Origin: Candidatus Onthovivens merdipullorum | Lineage (GTDB): Bacteria; Bacillota_I; Bacilli_A; RFN20; CAG-826 | Direction of reading: 5' to 3' | Assembly: GCA_017694345.1 (NCBI GenBank) | Contig: JADIMY010000086.1 | Coordinates: 1-43,406, forward strand | Length of the DNA stretch: 43,406 nucleotides | Shown here: positions 22,970 through 31,430 of the stretch, piece by piece | How positions within the stretch are numbered: position 1 is the first letter of the stretch | Layout: every line of letters begins with the position of its first letter | Position numbers and translations under genes: made by a program | The notes under the pieces: generated by a model | What the model was told of the DNA's origin: nothing | Database searches by the model: none | Seen by the model: only the letters and a program-made list of their open reading frames with translations

Positions 22970-24595
22970 ATGTTTTTTACCAATAAATATAAAAAAGATC
23001 TGAAGGAAATTGAAGGGAAATATGAGTACCATCATTCTTTACTTAGTGGTGAAATTCAACAAAACATTTCTAAAATTGATTCTATATCTAGAACTAACCT
23101 TTTATATTGTGATATTCATACGAGTTATTTTAAGCGCTACAAAGAAATTAGAGATGATTATGATTCACTTGTTCATGATATCATTGAACAATTAAAAGAA
23201 TACCTTTATTCAAATCGCTTTAAAGAATTTAAAGCTTATAAAAAAGAAAATGCACAATTTATTAATAACTATTGTGATTTAACTGATAAGTTATCAAATG
23301 ATCTTCTCGATATATTAAAGCCTGAAGAAGAAGCTCGCCAAACAATTTTGGAATTAAAAGAAAATTTTCGAGAAGTAAAATCAACTTTTAATAATAAAGA
23401 AATGGAATTAAGTTATTTATCTAATTCTTTTCAATCTGTATTTGATAAAATTGAAGCGAATTTTGATAAATACGAAAGTCTTTTAGAAAGTGCATCATAT
23501 GACGATGCTAAAGAAATTGTCACGGAAATTGAAAAAGTCTTGCCAGCACTTATTAAAATTATCAATAAGACCCCAGAATATCTAAATGAAGTTTTAAACA
23601 TATTGCCTAATGAAATTGATGATATTACTAAGCAATATAAGGAATTAATTTTGAAAGGATTATCTCTTAAAACTTTCGATATCGAAGGAGCTTTAAGCGA
23701 GATTAAAAGTGAGATAGAAGATGTTAAAAACTCTTTAAGATCTTTAAGTATTAATAAAGTAGAAAGAAAGATTGTTAATATTCATAATGAACTAGATGAT
23801 ATTAAGTCAAAATTCGTCGAAGAAGAAGAATCAAAAAATAAATTTGAACAAAACATTAATTCTGTTTCATCAAATTTTTTAAATTTAGAAAAAGAATATG
23901 TAAAAATTTCATCCCAAATCGAAAAAATCGAAAAAATATATATCGTAGATGATGTTCATAAAAATGAATACTTATCAATAAAATCTAAGCTTGATGAAGT
24001 CAGCAAAGATAAAAGAAAGCTCGAAACTTATGTTAATTCTATTGAAACTACACCATATAAAATTTTGTATGGAAAAATGAGTGATCTTTCAAATGGTACT
24101 AAAGATTTAGAAACAAAAATTAATAGTTTTAATGCATATATCCATAGTTTAAAAAATGATGCTGAAAAAGTATATAGCCTTATTAACGGTTTATATTTAA
24201 AAATAAAAAAATATGAGAGTTTTATTCGTGATTTTAATAATGACGATTTTTATAATAAATTTAAAAATAAATTTACCTCAGTATACAAAACAATGGACGA
24301 TATTAGTGCTATCATTAATAAAACTCCTATTGATGTAAGCAAGATTAACCTATTAAGCAATGATTTAACTACAAATTCTAATCTTCTATTTAAAGAAATT
24401 GATGAACTTTTACATTATAAAGAGTTAGCAACTGAAACGATTCTTGAAGGAAATTTAAATAGAACAAAATTTGCTGATGTCAATGCATTACTAGAACAGG
24501 CTGAAAGTTTTTATGATGATTTTGAATTTAAAAAAGCCTATGAGACATCCTTTAACGCTATTGAAAAAATAAATCATCGAAATGGGCTAAATTAA
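22970..24595 (+). CDS. ezrA: EzrA-like septation ring regulator lacking a membrane anchor
   Basis: EzrA binds FtsZ and moderates Z-ring formation. This 541-residue protein is almost wholly coiled coil with spectrin-like repeats, and it carries the EzrA-type stretch YDDAKEIVTEIEKVLPALIKIINKTPEYLNEVLNILPNEIDDI (about residue 177). Gene order ezrA / cysteine desulfurase / thiI matches Bacillus subtilis, which strengthens the assignment. The usual N-terminal transmembrane helix is missing: the protein begins MFFTNKYKKDLKEIEGKY. The start is well supported by GTGAGGTGATTTA, so the anchor is not simply cut off by start choice. A TATAAT at 22934-22939 may be its -10. Confidence 0.8.
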   Translation: MFFTNKYKKDLKEIEGKYEYHHSLLSGEIQQNISKIDSISRTNLLYCDIHTSYFKRYKEIRDDYDSLVHDIIEQLKEYLYSNRFKEFKAYKKENAQFINNYCDLTDKLSNDLLDILKPEEEARQTILELKENFREVKSTFNNKEMELSYLSNSFQSVFDKIEANFDKYESLLESASYDDAKEIVTEIEKVLPALIKIINKTPEYLNEVLNILPNEIDDITKQYKELILKGLSLKTFDIEGALSEIKSEIEDVKNSLRSLSINKVERKIVNIHNELDDIKSKFVEEEESKNKFEQNINSVSSNFLNLEKEYVKISSQIEKIEKIYIVDDVHKNEYLSIKSKLDEVSKDKRKLETYVNSIETTPYKILYGKMSDLSNGTKDLETKINSFNAYIHSLKNDAEKVYSLINGLYLKIKKYESFIRDFNNDDFYNKFKNKFTSVYKTMDDISAIINKTPIDVSKINLLSNDLTTNSNLLFKEIDELLHYKELATETILEGNLNRTKFADVNALLEQAESFYDDFEFKKAYETSFNAIEKINHRNGLN

Positions 24596-24598
24596 ATT

Positions 24599-25732
24599 AT
24601 GATTTATTTTGATAATGCTGCTACGACGCCTGTCGATAAAGATGTTTTAGAATGCTATAACAAGAATGTTTTTCGCTATTTTGCTAATCCTAGTTCGATT
24701 CATTATTTAGGAATAGAAGCTTTTAATGTTATTGAAAAAACAAAAACTGACATTTTAAAAAAATTAAAATTAGATCCAAATTTATATCAAATTATTTTTA
24801 CAAGCAGTGCAACTGAAAGTAATAACCTTGCAATTCTAGGCTATTCTTTAAGAAATCATAATAGAGGCAACACAATTGTTACTACTAAAATTGAGCATGC
24901 CAGCGTTTTAGAAGTCTTTAAAATTTTAGAAGAAAAATATAAATTTAATGTTAGATATCTTAATGTTGATGAAAATGGTAAGTTTATAGACGAGGAAATT
25001 AATGAGTATATAAATGATGATACAATATTGGTCTCTTTATCTAGAGTTAATAACGAACTTGGTCTTATTTTAGATTCACAAAAAATAAAAAAAAGAGTTG
25101 ATGAATTTCCTAAGTGTGTTCTGCACTTAGATTTAGCTCAAACAATTGGTAAAGCTGAATTAAATTTTGATTTTGGAGATTTAGCTACCATCTCATCTCA
25201 TAAAATACATGGTTTAAAAAGTATTGCCTGTTTAATTAAGAAAAAGAAAATTAATTTAGAGCCATTATTATATGGTGGTGGACAAGAATATGGCTTAAGA
25301 AGCTCAACAATGGACACTGCTTTAATTTTGTCTTTCAAGTTAGCAATTGATAAAATCATTGATAATTTTAGTAAAAACACTCTAAAAGTCCAATATTTTT
25401 TTGATTTTTTAAAATGTGAATTGTTAAAAATAGATGAAATAATTCTTCATACTTATAAAAATCAGTCGCCGTATATTTTAAATTTTTCTTTAAAAACAAA
25501 AAAAGCCAGTGTTGTTGTCGAAGCCTTGTCTAATTTAGAAATATATGTTAGTAGCGTCAGTGCCTGTTCTAGTAAGCGTGAAGAACCTTCTCATGTTTTA
25601 TTAGGACTAAATAAATCGTTAGATGAAGCAAAAAATTCTATCCGTTTATCTTTTTCGCATTTAAATACAATTGATGAAGCTAGGATTTTTGTTACAAAAT
25701 TAAAAGAAATAATAGCTAAGATAAGGAGTTAA
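24599..25732 (+). CDS. Cysteine desulfurase (NifS/IscS family)
   Basis: This PLP enzyme releases sulfur from cysteine as a protein persulfide. The start FDNAATTPVD is typical. The PLP Lys lies in ISSHKIHGLKS (about residue 201), the cofactor His in KIEHASVLE (about 100), and the active Cys in SSVSACSSKREEPSHVL (about 323). Its location directly before thiI, as nifZ in Bacillus, indicates that it supplies sulfur for 4-thiouridine in tRNA and perhaps thiamin. It starts three bases after ezrA and has no clear ribosome binding site, so translational coupling is likely. Confidence 0.94.
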   Translation: MIYFDNAATTPVDKDVLECYNKNVFRYFANPSSIHYLGIEAFNVIEKTKTDILKKLKLDPNLYQIIFTSSATESNNLAILGYSLRNHNRGNTIVTTKIEHASVLEVFKILEEKYKFNVRYLNVDENGKFIDEEINEYINDDTILVSLSRVNNELGLILDSQKIKKRVDEFPKCVLHLDLAQTIGKAELNFDFGDLATISSHKIHGLKSIACLIKKKKINLEPLLYGGGQEYGLRSSTMDTALILSFKLAIDKIIDNFSKNTLKVQYFFDFLKCELLKIDEIILHTYKNQSPYILNFSLKTKKASVVVEALSNLEIYVSSVSACSSKREEPSHVLLGLNKSLDEAKNSIRLSFSHLNTIDEARIFVTKLKEIIAKIRS

Positions 25733-25736
25733 TCTT

Positions 25737-26909
25737 ATGGAATACAATGTCATAATAATTAGATTTGGAGAAATGTCTACAAAAGGAAAAAATCGTAAAG
25801 ATTTTATTTTTAAGCTTGCTAAATCTATTAAAAGGAATCTACTTGGATTTAATAAAATTTATACGATGGATGTTAGACACGATCACATCTATTTATACAT
25901 TAATAATATAGAAGAGTTTGATTACACTCCTTTAACCAACATAAGTGGTATAAATAGTTTTTCTCTTGCTAAAAAAGTTGAAGTATTCGAACTTGAAGAT
26001 TTAGTTAATTATGGATTTGATTTTATTAAAGAAGAAAATGGGAATACCTTCAAAGTCCATGCTCGTAGAATTGATAAATCGTTTCCTTATAGTAGCGATG
26101 AAATAAATAGAGCTATTGCTTCAAAAGTCTTAAAAAACACTACTCTAAAAGTTGATGTGCACAATCCAGATATTCTTTTATCAATTGAAATTAGAAGTGA
26201 TGGAGCTTACTTTTTTACTAAAACAATTAAGGGAATTGGGGGTTATCCAATTGGTAGTACTGGAAGAATTTTAATGATGCTTAGCGGAGGAATTGATTCT
26301 CCAGTCGCAACTTATTTATTAATGAAAAGAGGAGTTGAAGTTTCTTGTGTTCATTTTTCAAGTCCACCTTATACCAGCCAAGGAGTAATTATTAAATTAA
26401 AAGATATCCTAGAAAAATTAAATCTATATCAAGAAAAAATTAATTTATACATTGTACCTTTTACTAAAATACAAGAAAAAATATATGAAATTAGTCCTGA
26501 AGGCTATCCAATAACTATAATGCGTAGAATGATGTATCGACTTGCTTCAAAATTAGCTAATAAACTTCATATTGTTGCTTTAGCAGCTGGAGAATCTATA
26601 GGTCAAGTAGCAAGTCAGACTCTAGAAAGCTTAAGGGCTATTAACGAAGTAACTAATCTTCCTATAATTAGACCTTTGTCGACTTATGATAAAATCCAAA
26701 TTATTGATATATCTAAAAAAATTGAAACTTATGACATTTCAATTAGACCATATGAAGATTGTTGCACGATTTTTACTAATAAAAATCCTAAAACAAAACC
26801 TCATCTTGAGGAGTGCCGCAAAATCGAAGAGAAATTCGATTTTGAACCACTTTTAGATGAGGCTATTGAAAATATTAATAAAGTTGTGATAGAACAAGAA
26901 ACTAATTAG
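25737..26909 (+). CDS. thiI: tRNA 4-thiouridine synthase
   Basis: ThiI adenylates U8 of tRNA and inserts sulfur delivered by the adjacent cysteine desulfurase. An N-terminal ferredoxin-like and THUMP domain (about 1-165) is followed by a PP-loop ATP-binding domain with MLSGGIDSPVATYLLMKRG (about 180). The C-terminus ends at 390 residues without a rhodanese domain, as is normal in Firmicutes. CEDCCTIFxxxNPKTKP-like sequence (YEDCCTIFTNKNPKTKP) is typical. The ribosome binding site is AAGGAG. Its stop codon overlaps that of thrS on the other strand by four bases. Confidence 0.95.
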   Translation: MEYNVIIIRFGEMSTKGKNRKDFIFKLAKSIKRNLLGFNKIYTMDVRHDHIYLYINNIEEFDYTPLTNISGINSFSLAKKVEVFELEDLVNYGFDFIKEENGNTFKVHARRIDKSFPYSSDEINRAIASKVLKNTTLKVDVHNPDILLSIEIRSDGAYFFTKTIKGIGGYPIGSTGRILMMLSGGIDSPVATYLLMKRGVEVSCVHFSSPPYTSQGVIIKLKDILEKLNLYQEKINLYIVPFTKIQEKIYEISPEGYPITIMRRMMYRLASKLANKLHIVALAAGESIGQVASQTLESLRAINEVTNLPIIRPLSTYDKIQIIDISKKIETYDISIRPYEDCCTIFTNKNPKTKPHLEECRKIEEKFDFEPLLDEAIENINKVVIEQETN

Positions 26910-28834
26910 ATTTCTTTAGGGTTAACTAATAAAGTCTTTTCTTCGATTTCTTTTTTAAGTAAAGTGATAAATTCATCAATCGATACAGTAATTTGATCTT
27001 TTGAACTATATCTACGATAAGTAACACTATTATTGTTAACTTCGTTATCCCCGATAACTACAGAGTAAGGAATTTTGTTAATTTGTGCTAGTCTCATTCG
27101 ATAGCCTAGTTTTTCGTTTGACTCATCAAGTTCGACTCTTAAATTAGCATTTTCAAGATGTTCTTTTAGTTTTTTAGCAAAATCTAAATGTAAGTTATTA
27201 TTTACTGGCAATAAAGAAACTTGAACAGGAGCAATCCAAAGAGGAAAAGCGCCGGCAAAATTTTCAGTTATAATTCCTAAAAATCTTTCAAAAGAACCTA
27301 AAACAGCACGGTGAAGCATAACTGGTCTAACTTTTTCACCTTTTTCGTTAATGTAAGTGCAGTCAAATCTCTCAGGTAAATTCATATCAAGTTGGATAGT
27401 CCCACATTGCCAAACTCTACCCATGCAATCTTTCAATTTAAAGTCTAATTTCGGACCATAAAAAGCCCCATCACCTGGATTAATTTTAAATTCTTTTCCA
27501 CTAGCTAAACAAGCATCACTGAGTATTTTTTCCGATTCATTCCAAATTTCAATATCACCAATATAACCTTCTTCAGGTCTAGTTGATAACACGATACTAT
27601 AATCAAGGCCAAATAAAGAGTAAGTTTGGTCATATAATTTTAATAATCTTTGAATTTCAGATTGAAGTTGTTCACGAGTGCAGAAAATATGTGCATCATC
27701 TTGTGTAAAACATCTAACTCTAAATAAGCCATTTAATGCCCCGCTTGCTTCGTGTCTATGAACTAAACCGAGTTCAGCATATCTTATAGGCAAATCACGA
27801 TATGAATGAAGTTCGTTATTATAAACTAAAATAGCACCAGGACAATTCATTGGTTTAATTGCGTAATCTTTATTGTCTATTTTTGTAGTATACATGTTTT
27901 GTTTATAGTGATCCCAGTGGCCACTAGTTTCCCATAATTCTTTAGAAAGAATCATTGGAGTTTTAATAATTTTGTAACCTTCTTTATCGTGAATATCGTT
28001 CCACCAATATTCGATTTGTCTTCTTAACATGAGACCTTTAGGTAAATAAAAAGGAAATCCTGGACCATATTCACTAAACATAAATAAGCCGAGTTCTTTT
28101 CCAATTTTACGATGGTCTCTCTTTTTAGCTTCGTCTTTTAAATGTAAATAATTTTCTAAATCTTCTTTAGTAAAGAAAGAAGTACCATAAATTCTTGTAA
28201 GTTGTTTATTTTTAGAATCACCTCTCCAATAAGCACCAGCTAAATTTTCAAGTTTGAAATTTTTAATATATCCTGTTGAAGGTAGATGTGGTCCTTTGCA
28301 TAAATCAACAAAATCTCCTTGTCTATATATGGAGATATCTTCATCGTCAGGGAACTCTTTAATAATTTCAACTTTATAAGGATTATTTTTGAATAGTTCT
28401 AGAGCTTTTTCTTTTGATATATCTTCTCTTTTAATATATTGATTTTTCTTGACGAGATTTTTCATTTCTTTTTCAATTTTAGGTAAATCCTCTTCTTTTA
28501 AAATAGTGTTGCCAAAATCAATATCGTAATAAAAACCATTTTCGATAGAAGGACCAATAGCAAATAGTGCATTTGGATATAAAATAGAAATTGCCTCAGC
28601 AAGTAAATGGGCTGTTGAATGGTTTAATAAATCTTTAGCTTCTTCACTTTGACTAGTTATTAATTCAAATTTTCCATCACTTTCAATTGGATGATATAAA
28701 TCAAAGAGCTTATCATTTAATTTATATGCAAGAGCCTCTTTTGCAAGCGATTGAGAAATTTTACTTGCTATATCGTGACCATTTTCGCCTTTTTCAATTA
28801 ATATTTTTTTACCATCTTTTAATTCTAATTCCAT
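26906..28834 (-). CDS. thrS: Threonyl-tRNA synthetase
   Basis: ThrRS charges tRNA-Thr. Domains in order: TGS (about 1-62), the editing/SAD domain with HSTAHLLAEA (about 72) and a second zinc-like site, then the class II catalytic core with MNCPGAILVYNN (zinc Cys), RYAELGLVHRHEASGALNGLFRVRCFTQDDAHIFC (motif 2) and LHRAVLGSFERFLG (motif 3), and a C-terminal anticodon-binding domain. Its 642 residues are standard. The ATG at 28834 follows AAAGGAGATTAAT. Expression is controlled by the T-box leader immediately upstream. It overlaps the end of thiI. Confidence 0.98.
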   Translation of the reverse strand: MELELKDGKKILIEKGENGHDIASKISQSLAKEALAYKLNDKLFDLYHPIESDGKFELITSQSEEAKDLLNHSTAHLLAEAISILYPNALFAIGPSIENGFYYDIDFGNTILKEEDLPKIEKEMKNLVKKNQYIKREDISKEKALELFKNNPYKVEIIKEFPDDEDISIYRQGDFVDLCKGPHLPSTGYIKNFKLENLAGAYWRGDSKNKQLTRIYGTSFFTKEDLENYLHLKDEAKKRDHRKIGKELGLFMFSEYGPGFPFYLPKGLMLRRQIEYWWNDIHDKEGYKIIKTPMILSKELWETSGHWDHYKQNMYTTKIDNKDYAIKPMNCPGAILVYNNELHSYRDLPIRYAELGLVHRHEASGALNGLFRVRCFTQDDAHIFCTREQLQSEIQRLLKLYDQTYSLFGLDYSIVLSTRPEEGYIGDIEIWNESEKILSDACLASGKEFKINPGDGAFYGPKLDFKLKDCMGRVWQCGTIQLDMNLPERFDCTYINEKGEKVRPVMLHRAVLGSFERFLGIITENFAGAFPLWIAPVQVSLLPVNNNLHLDFAKKLKEHLENANLRVELDESNEKLGYRMRLAQINKIPYSVVIGDNEVNNNSVTYRRYSSKDQITVSIDEFITLLKKEIEEKTLLVNPKEI

Positions 28835-28851
28835 ATTAATCTCCTTTAAAT

Positions 28852-29077
28852 TAAAAAATCCTTAGACAAATAAGTCTAAGGACGCTTGTTTCACGCGGTA
28901 CCACCTTAGTTATAACTAAAGAGTTATCACTTCATTAAATTGATTAATTACGTTAATCATTCGTTAAGTTACCTTAAGTGCTCCAAAGTGGTATTGTTTA
29001 ATTCTTTTTAAGAAACTTTCACCAATTTGTTTCTTTCTCTAATAAAAGATAGTTAAACAACTTGTCTTTTTCAACGC
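28852..29077 (-). promoter_or_regulatory. T-box riboswitch leader of thrS
   Basis: On the minus strand the conserved T-box GGTGGTACCGCG (28905-28894) is followed by a terminator hairpin GTCCTTAGAC-TTATTT-GTCTAAGGAT with a T-tract (28882-28852). Upstream, AATACCACTTTGG contains ACC (28992-28990), a plausible threonine specifier codon. Uncharged tRNA-Thr would stabilise the antiterminator. Confidence 0.92.
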
Positions 29078-29083
29078 AATGAT

Positions 29084-29112
29084 ATCATATAACTATAACT
29101 AATTTTTGTAAA
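29084..29112 (-). promoter_or_regulatory. Promoter of thrS leader
   Basis: On the minus strand TTTACA (29112-29107) and TATGAT (29089-29084) are spaced by 17 bases, just upstream of the T-box leader. The remaining 290 bases to 29405 are AT-rich without an ORF; a TATAAT at 29380-29385 probably serves the next gene. Confidence 0.65.
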
Positions 29113-29405
29113 TTAATATTTTTTTCTTAATTTTAAAAATTAAAAAAACACCTAAGATTTAAAGACTTTTCAGTAAAAAAATAGATTTATATTTTTTAGG
29201 TATTAATGTTTTTTCTTTACTAAACTTGAGATTTATTGTTTGAAATATAAATCATGTTGTGACTATTTAGGTAAAATTTATTTATTAAATAATATGATTT
29301 CATAAACAATTTATTTCGAGGAAAATATATTTTGCTTAACAAAATTAATCATTTAAATTTAATTTTCTAAGAAAGTATTTATAATATTAAACGGAGGTAA
29401 TAATT

Positions 29406-30776
29406 ATGTATTCAAAGAATGCTTGGAATAAATATGAAGGTAAATCTTTAGATGAATTAATGAAATTTAATGAAGATTACAAAGAATTTTTATCGAATGG
29501 TAAAACTGAAAGATTGTGTGTTAGAAACGCACTTGAACTTGCTAAAGCTAAAGGTTTTAAAGAACTTGAAAAAGCTAAAAGTATTAAACCAGGTGATAAA
29601 CTTTATTCTATTAATCGAGGAAAAAACATTGTTTTATATGTAATTGGTAAAGAAAATGTTAAAGAAGGAATTAATGTTTTAGGAGCTCATATTGATTCTC
29701 CTCGCACTGATATAAAACAAAATCCACTTTATGAATCAACTGATTTTGCTTTACTAGATACTCATTACTATGGTGGGGTAAAGAAATATCAATGGGTTAC
29801 TATTCCATTAGCTTTACATGGTGTAGTTTGTAAAAAGGATGGAACAACTGTTGAAATTCATATTGGAGAAAAAGAAGAGGATCCTATTTTCTGTATAACT
29901 GATTTATTAATACATTTAAGTGGAGAACAATTAACTAAGACAGCTAATAAAGTTATAGAAGGTGAAAACCTCGATGTAACAATTGGTAGTATTCCTTTAA
30001 AAGGTGAAGAAAAAGAACCAGTTAAGAAAAATATCTTAAAAATATTAAAGGAAACTTATGGCATTGAGGAAGAAGATTTCTTAAGTGCTGAAATTGAGGT
30101 AGTTCCTAGTGGAAAAGCTCGTGATTTAGGACTTGATAGAAGTATGGTTGCAGGTTATGGACAAGATGATAGAGTTTGTGCATATACTTCCTTAAGAGCA
30201 ATCTTAGATTTAAACGAAATTCCTAATAAAACAGCTTGCTGTATTTTAGTTGATAAAGAAGAAATTGGTAGTGTTGGAGCAACTGGAGCTTGCTCAAATT
30301 ATTTTATAAATACGATCGCAGAATTACTTGCTTTAGAAGGCAATGGTACTGATTTAAAATTAAGAAGAACATTAACTAAATCGAATATGCTTTCAAGCGA
30401 TGTAAGTGCAGGTGTTGATCCACTTTATTTAGGTGTAAATGAACTAAAAAATAGCTGTTATTTAGGTAAAGGTATTGTTTTTAATAAATATACTGGTAGT
30501 AGAGGAAAAAGTGGATGTAATGATGCTGCTCCTGAATTTATTGCTAAACTTAGAAAGATGCTTGATGATAATGATGTAAATTATCAAACAGCTGAATTAG
30601 GCAAAGTTGATCAAGGTGGTGGAGGAACTATCGCTTATATTTTAGCTAATCAAAATATGAATGTAATTGATGCTGGTGTTGGTGTTTTAAATATGCATGC
30701 TCCTTTAGAAATTACTTCAAAAGTTGATGTCTATGAAGCTTATAAGGCTTATAAAGTCTTCTTATTAAACGCTTAA
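29406..30776 (+). CDS. apeB: M18 family aminopeptidase (aspartyl aminopeptidase type)
   Basis: This is a cytoplasmic, dodecameric di-zinc aminopeptidase that removes N-terminal acidic or other residues from peptides. The metal and catalytic motifs are intact: GAHIDSPRTD (about residue 95), VAGYGQDDRVCAYTSL (about 250), VDKEEIGSVGATGA (about 285, catalytic Glu) and the C-terminal NMHAPLEITSKVDVYEAYKAY. Its 456 residues are normal for bacterial M18. It has a near-ideal ACGGAGGT ribosome binding site, with TATAAT about 20 bases upstream. A terminator follows, so it is transcribed alone. Confidence 0.94.
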   Translation: MYSKNAWNKYEGKSLDELMKFNEDYKEFLSNGKTERLCVRNALELAKAKGFKELEKAKSIKPGDKLYSINRGKNIVLYVIGKENVKEGINVLGAHIDSPRTDIKQNPLYESTDFALLDTHYYGGVKKYQWVTIPLALHGVVCKKDGTTVEIHIGEKEEDPIFCITDLLIHLSGEQLTKTANKVIEGENLDVTIGSIPLKGEEKEPVKKNILKILKETYGIEEEDFLSAEIEVVPSGKARDLGLDRSMVAGYGQDDRVCAYTSLRAILDLNEIPNKTACCILVDKEEIGSVGATGACSNYFINTIAELLALEGNGTDLKLRRTLTKSNMLSSDVSAGVDPLYLGVNELKNSCYLGKGIVFNKYTGSRGKSGCNDAAPEFIAKLRKMLDDNDVNYQTAELGKVDQGGGGTIAYILANQNMNVIDAGVGVLNMHAPLEITSKVDVYEAYKAYKVFLLNA

Positions 30777-30800
30777 CTAAATTTAAATTAGCATTTGTTT

Positions 30801-30830
30801 AAAAATAGGTCTTCTTTGACCTATTTTTTT
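30801..30830 (+). terminator. Terminator after the M18 aminopeptidase gene
   Basis: AAAAATAGGTC and GACCTATTTTTTT form an 11-bp stem with a six-base loop and a T-tract. Confidence 0.88.
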
Positions 30831-30877
30831 ATGTATTTTATTTTTAAAACGAGTTTTAAATCAATATAATATTTTAT

Positions 30878-31429
30878 ATGAAAAGTTTGATTATTTTTAA
30901 AACAAATACTGGATTTAGTAAGCGTTATGCTGAAATGCTTTCTAGAAGAGTTGTACCTTCAGAAATAAAAGACATTAGAAAAGTACATCTAAAAGATTTA
31001 AGGGATTGTGATCATATCTTTTTTATTGGTCCATTAAGAAATAATGTTATTTTAGGACTAAATAAATTTTTAAAGTTTTATGAACACATAAAAGATAAAA
31101 ACATTTATATTATTGCTAATGGAATAGAACCATATAGCGAAGAGAAAAAAGAAAATGTTATTTTTGCTAATGGATTAGATTTATACCATATTCGTCTATA
31201 TTTTGTTAGTGGTGGAATAGATATTTCAAAAATGTCTCCTTTAAAAAGAAAAATGTTTCAAGTTGGCATAAAAATGGCTGCAAAAAAAGAAAATATCGGG
31301 GAAGATTTGATAAAACAAAGATTTGAAACACCTATTGATTTAATTAATTCTTCTAATTTAGATCGAGTTGTTGAAGTGTATCATAGGCTTAATGTAATTT
31401 CTCCTACTGATGGAAAGGAAGATAAATAG
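30878..31429 (+). CDS. Flavodoxin-domain protein (HemG-like family)
   Basis: The N-terminus KSLIIFKTNTGFSKRYAEMLS (residues 2-22) is the phosphate loop of a flavodoxin-fold FMN protein. The later stretch IFFIGPLRNNVILGLNKFLKFY matches the PF12724-type (protoporphyrinogen dehydrogenase-like) subfamily. Its 183 residues are typical. The actual electron partner is unknown; no heme genes are nearby, so HemG activity should not be assumed. It ends one base before the P-type ATPase start, which implies a shared transcript. Confidence 0.82.
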   Translation: MKSLIIFKTNTGFSKRYAEMLSRRVVPSEIKDIRKVHLKDLRDCDHIFFIGPLRNNVILGLNKFLKFYEHIKDKNIYIIANGIEPYSEEKKENVIFANGLDLYHIRLYFVSGGIDISKMSPLKRKMFQVGIKMAAKKENIGEDLIKQRFETPIDLINSSNLDRVVEVYHRLNVISPTDGKEDK

Positions 31430-31430
31430 A

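Noticed and set aside
29091-29405. Possible small RNA or ORF in the gap before the M18 peptidase gene
   Set aside because: Apart from the thrS promoter and a TATAAT for the next gene, only AT-rich sequence with weak short inverted repeats is seen.
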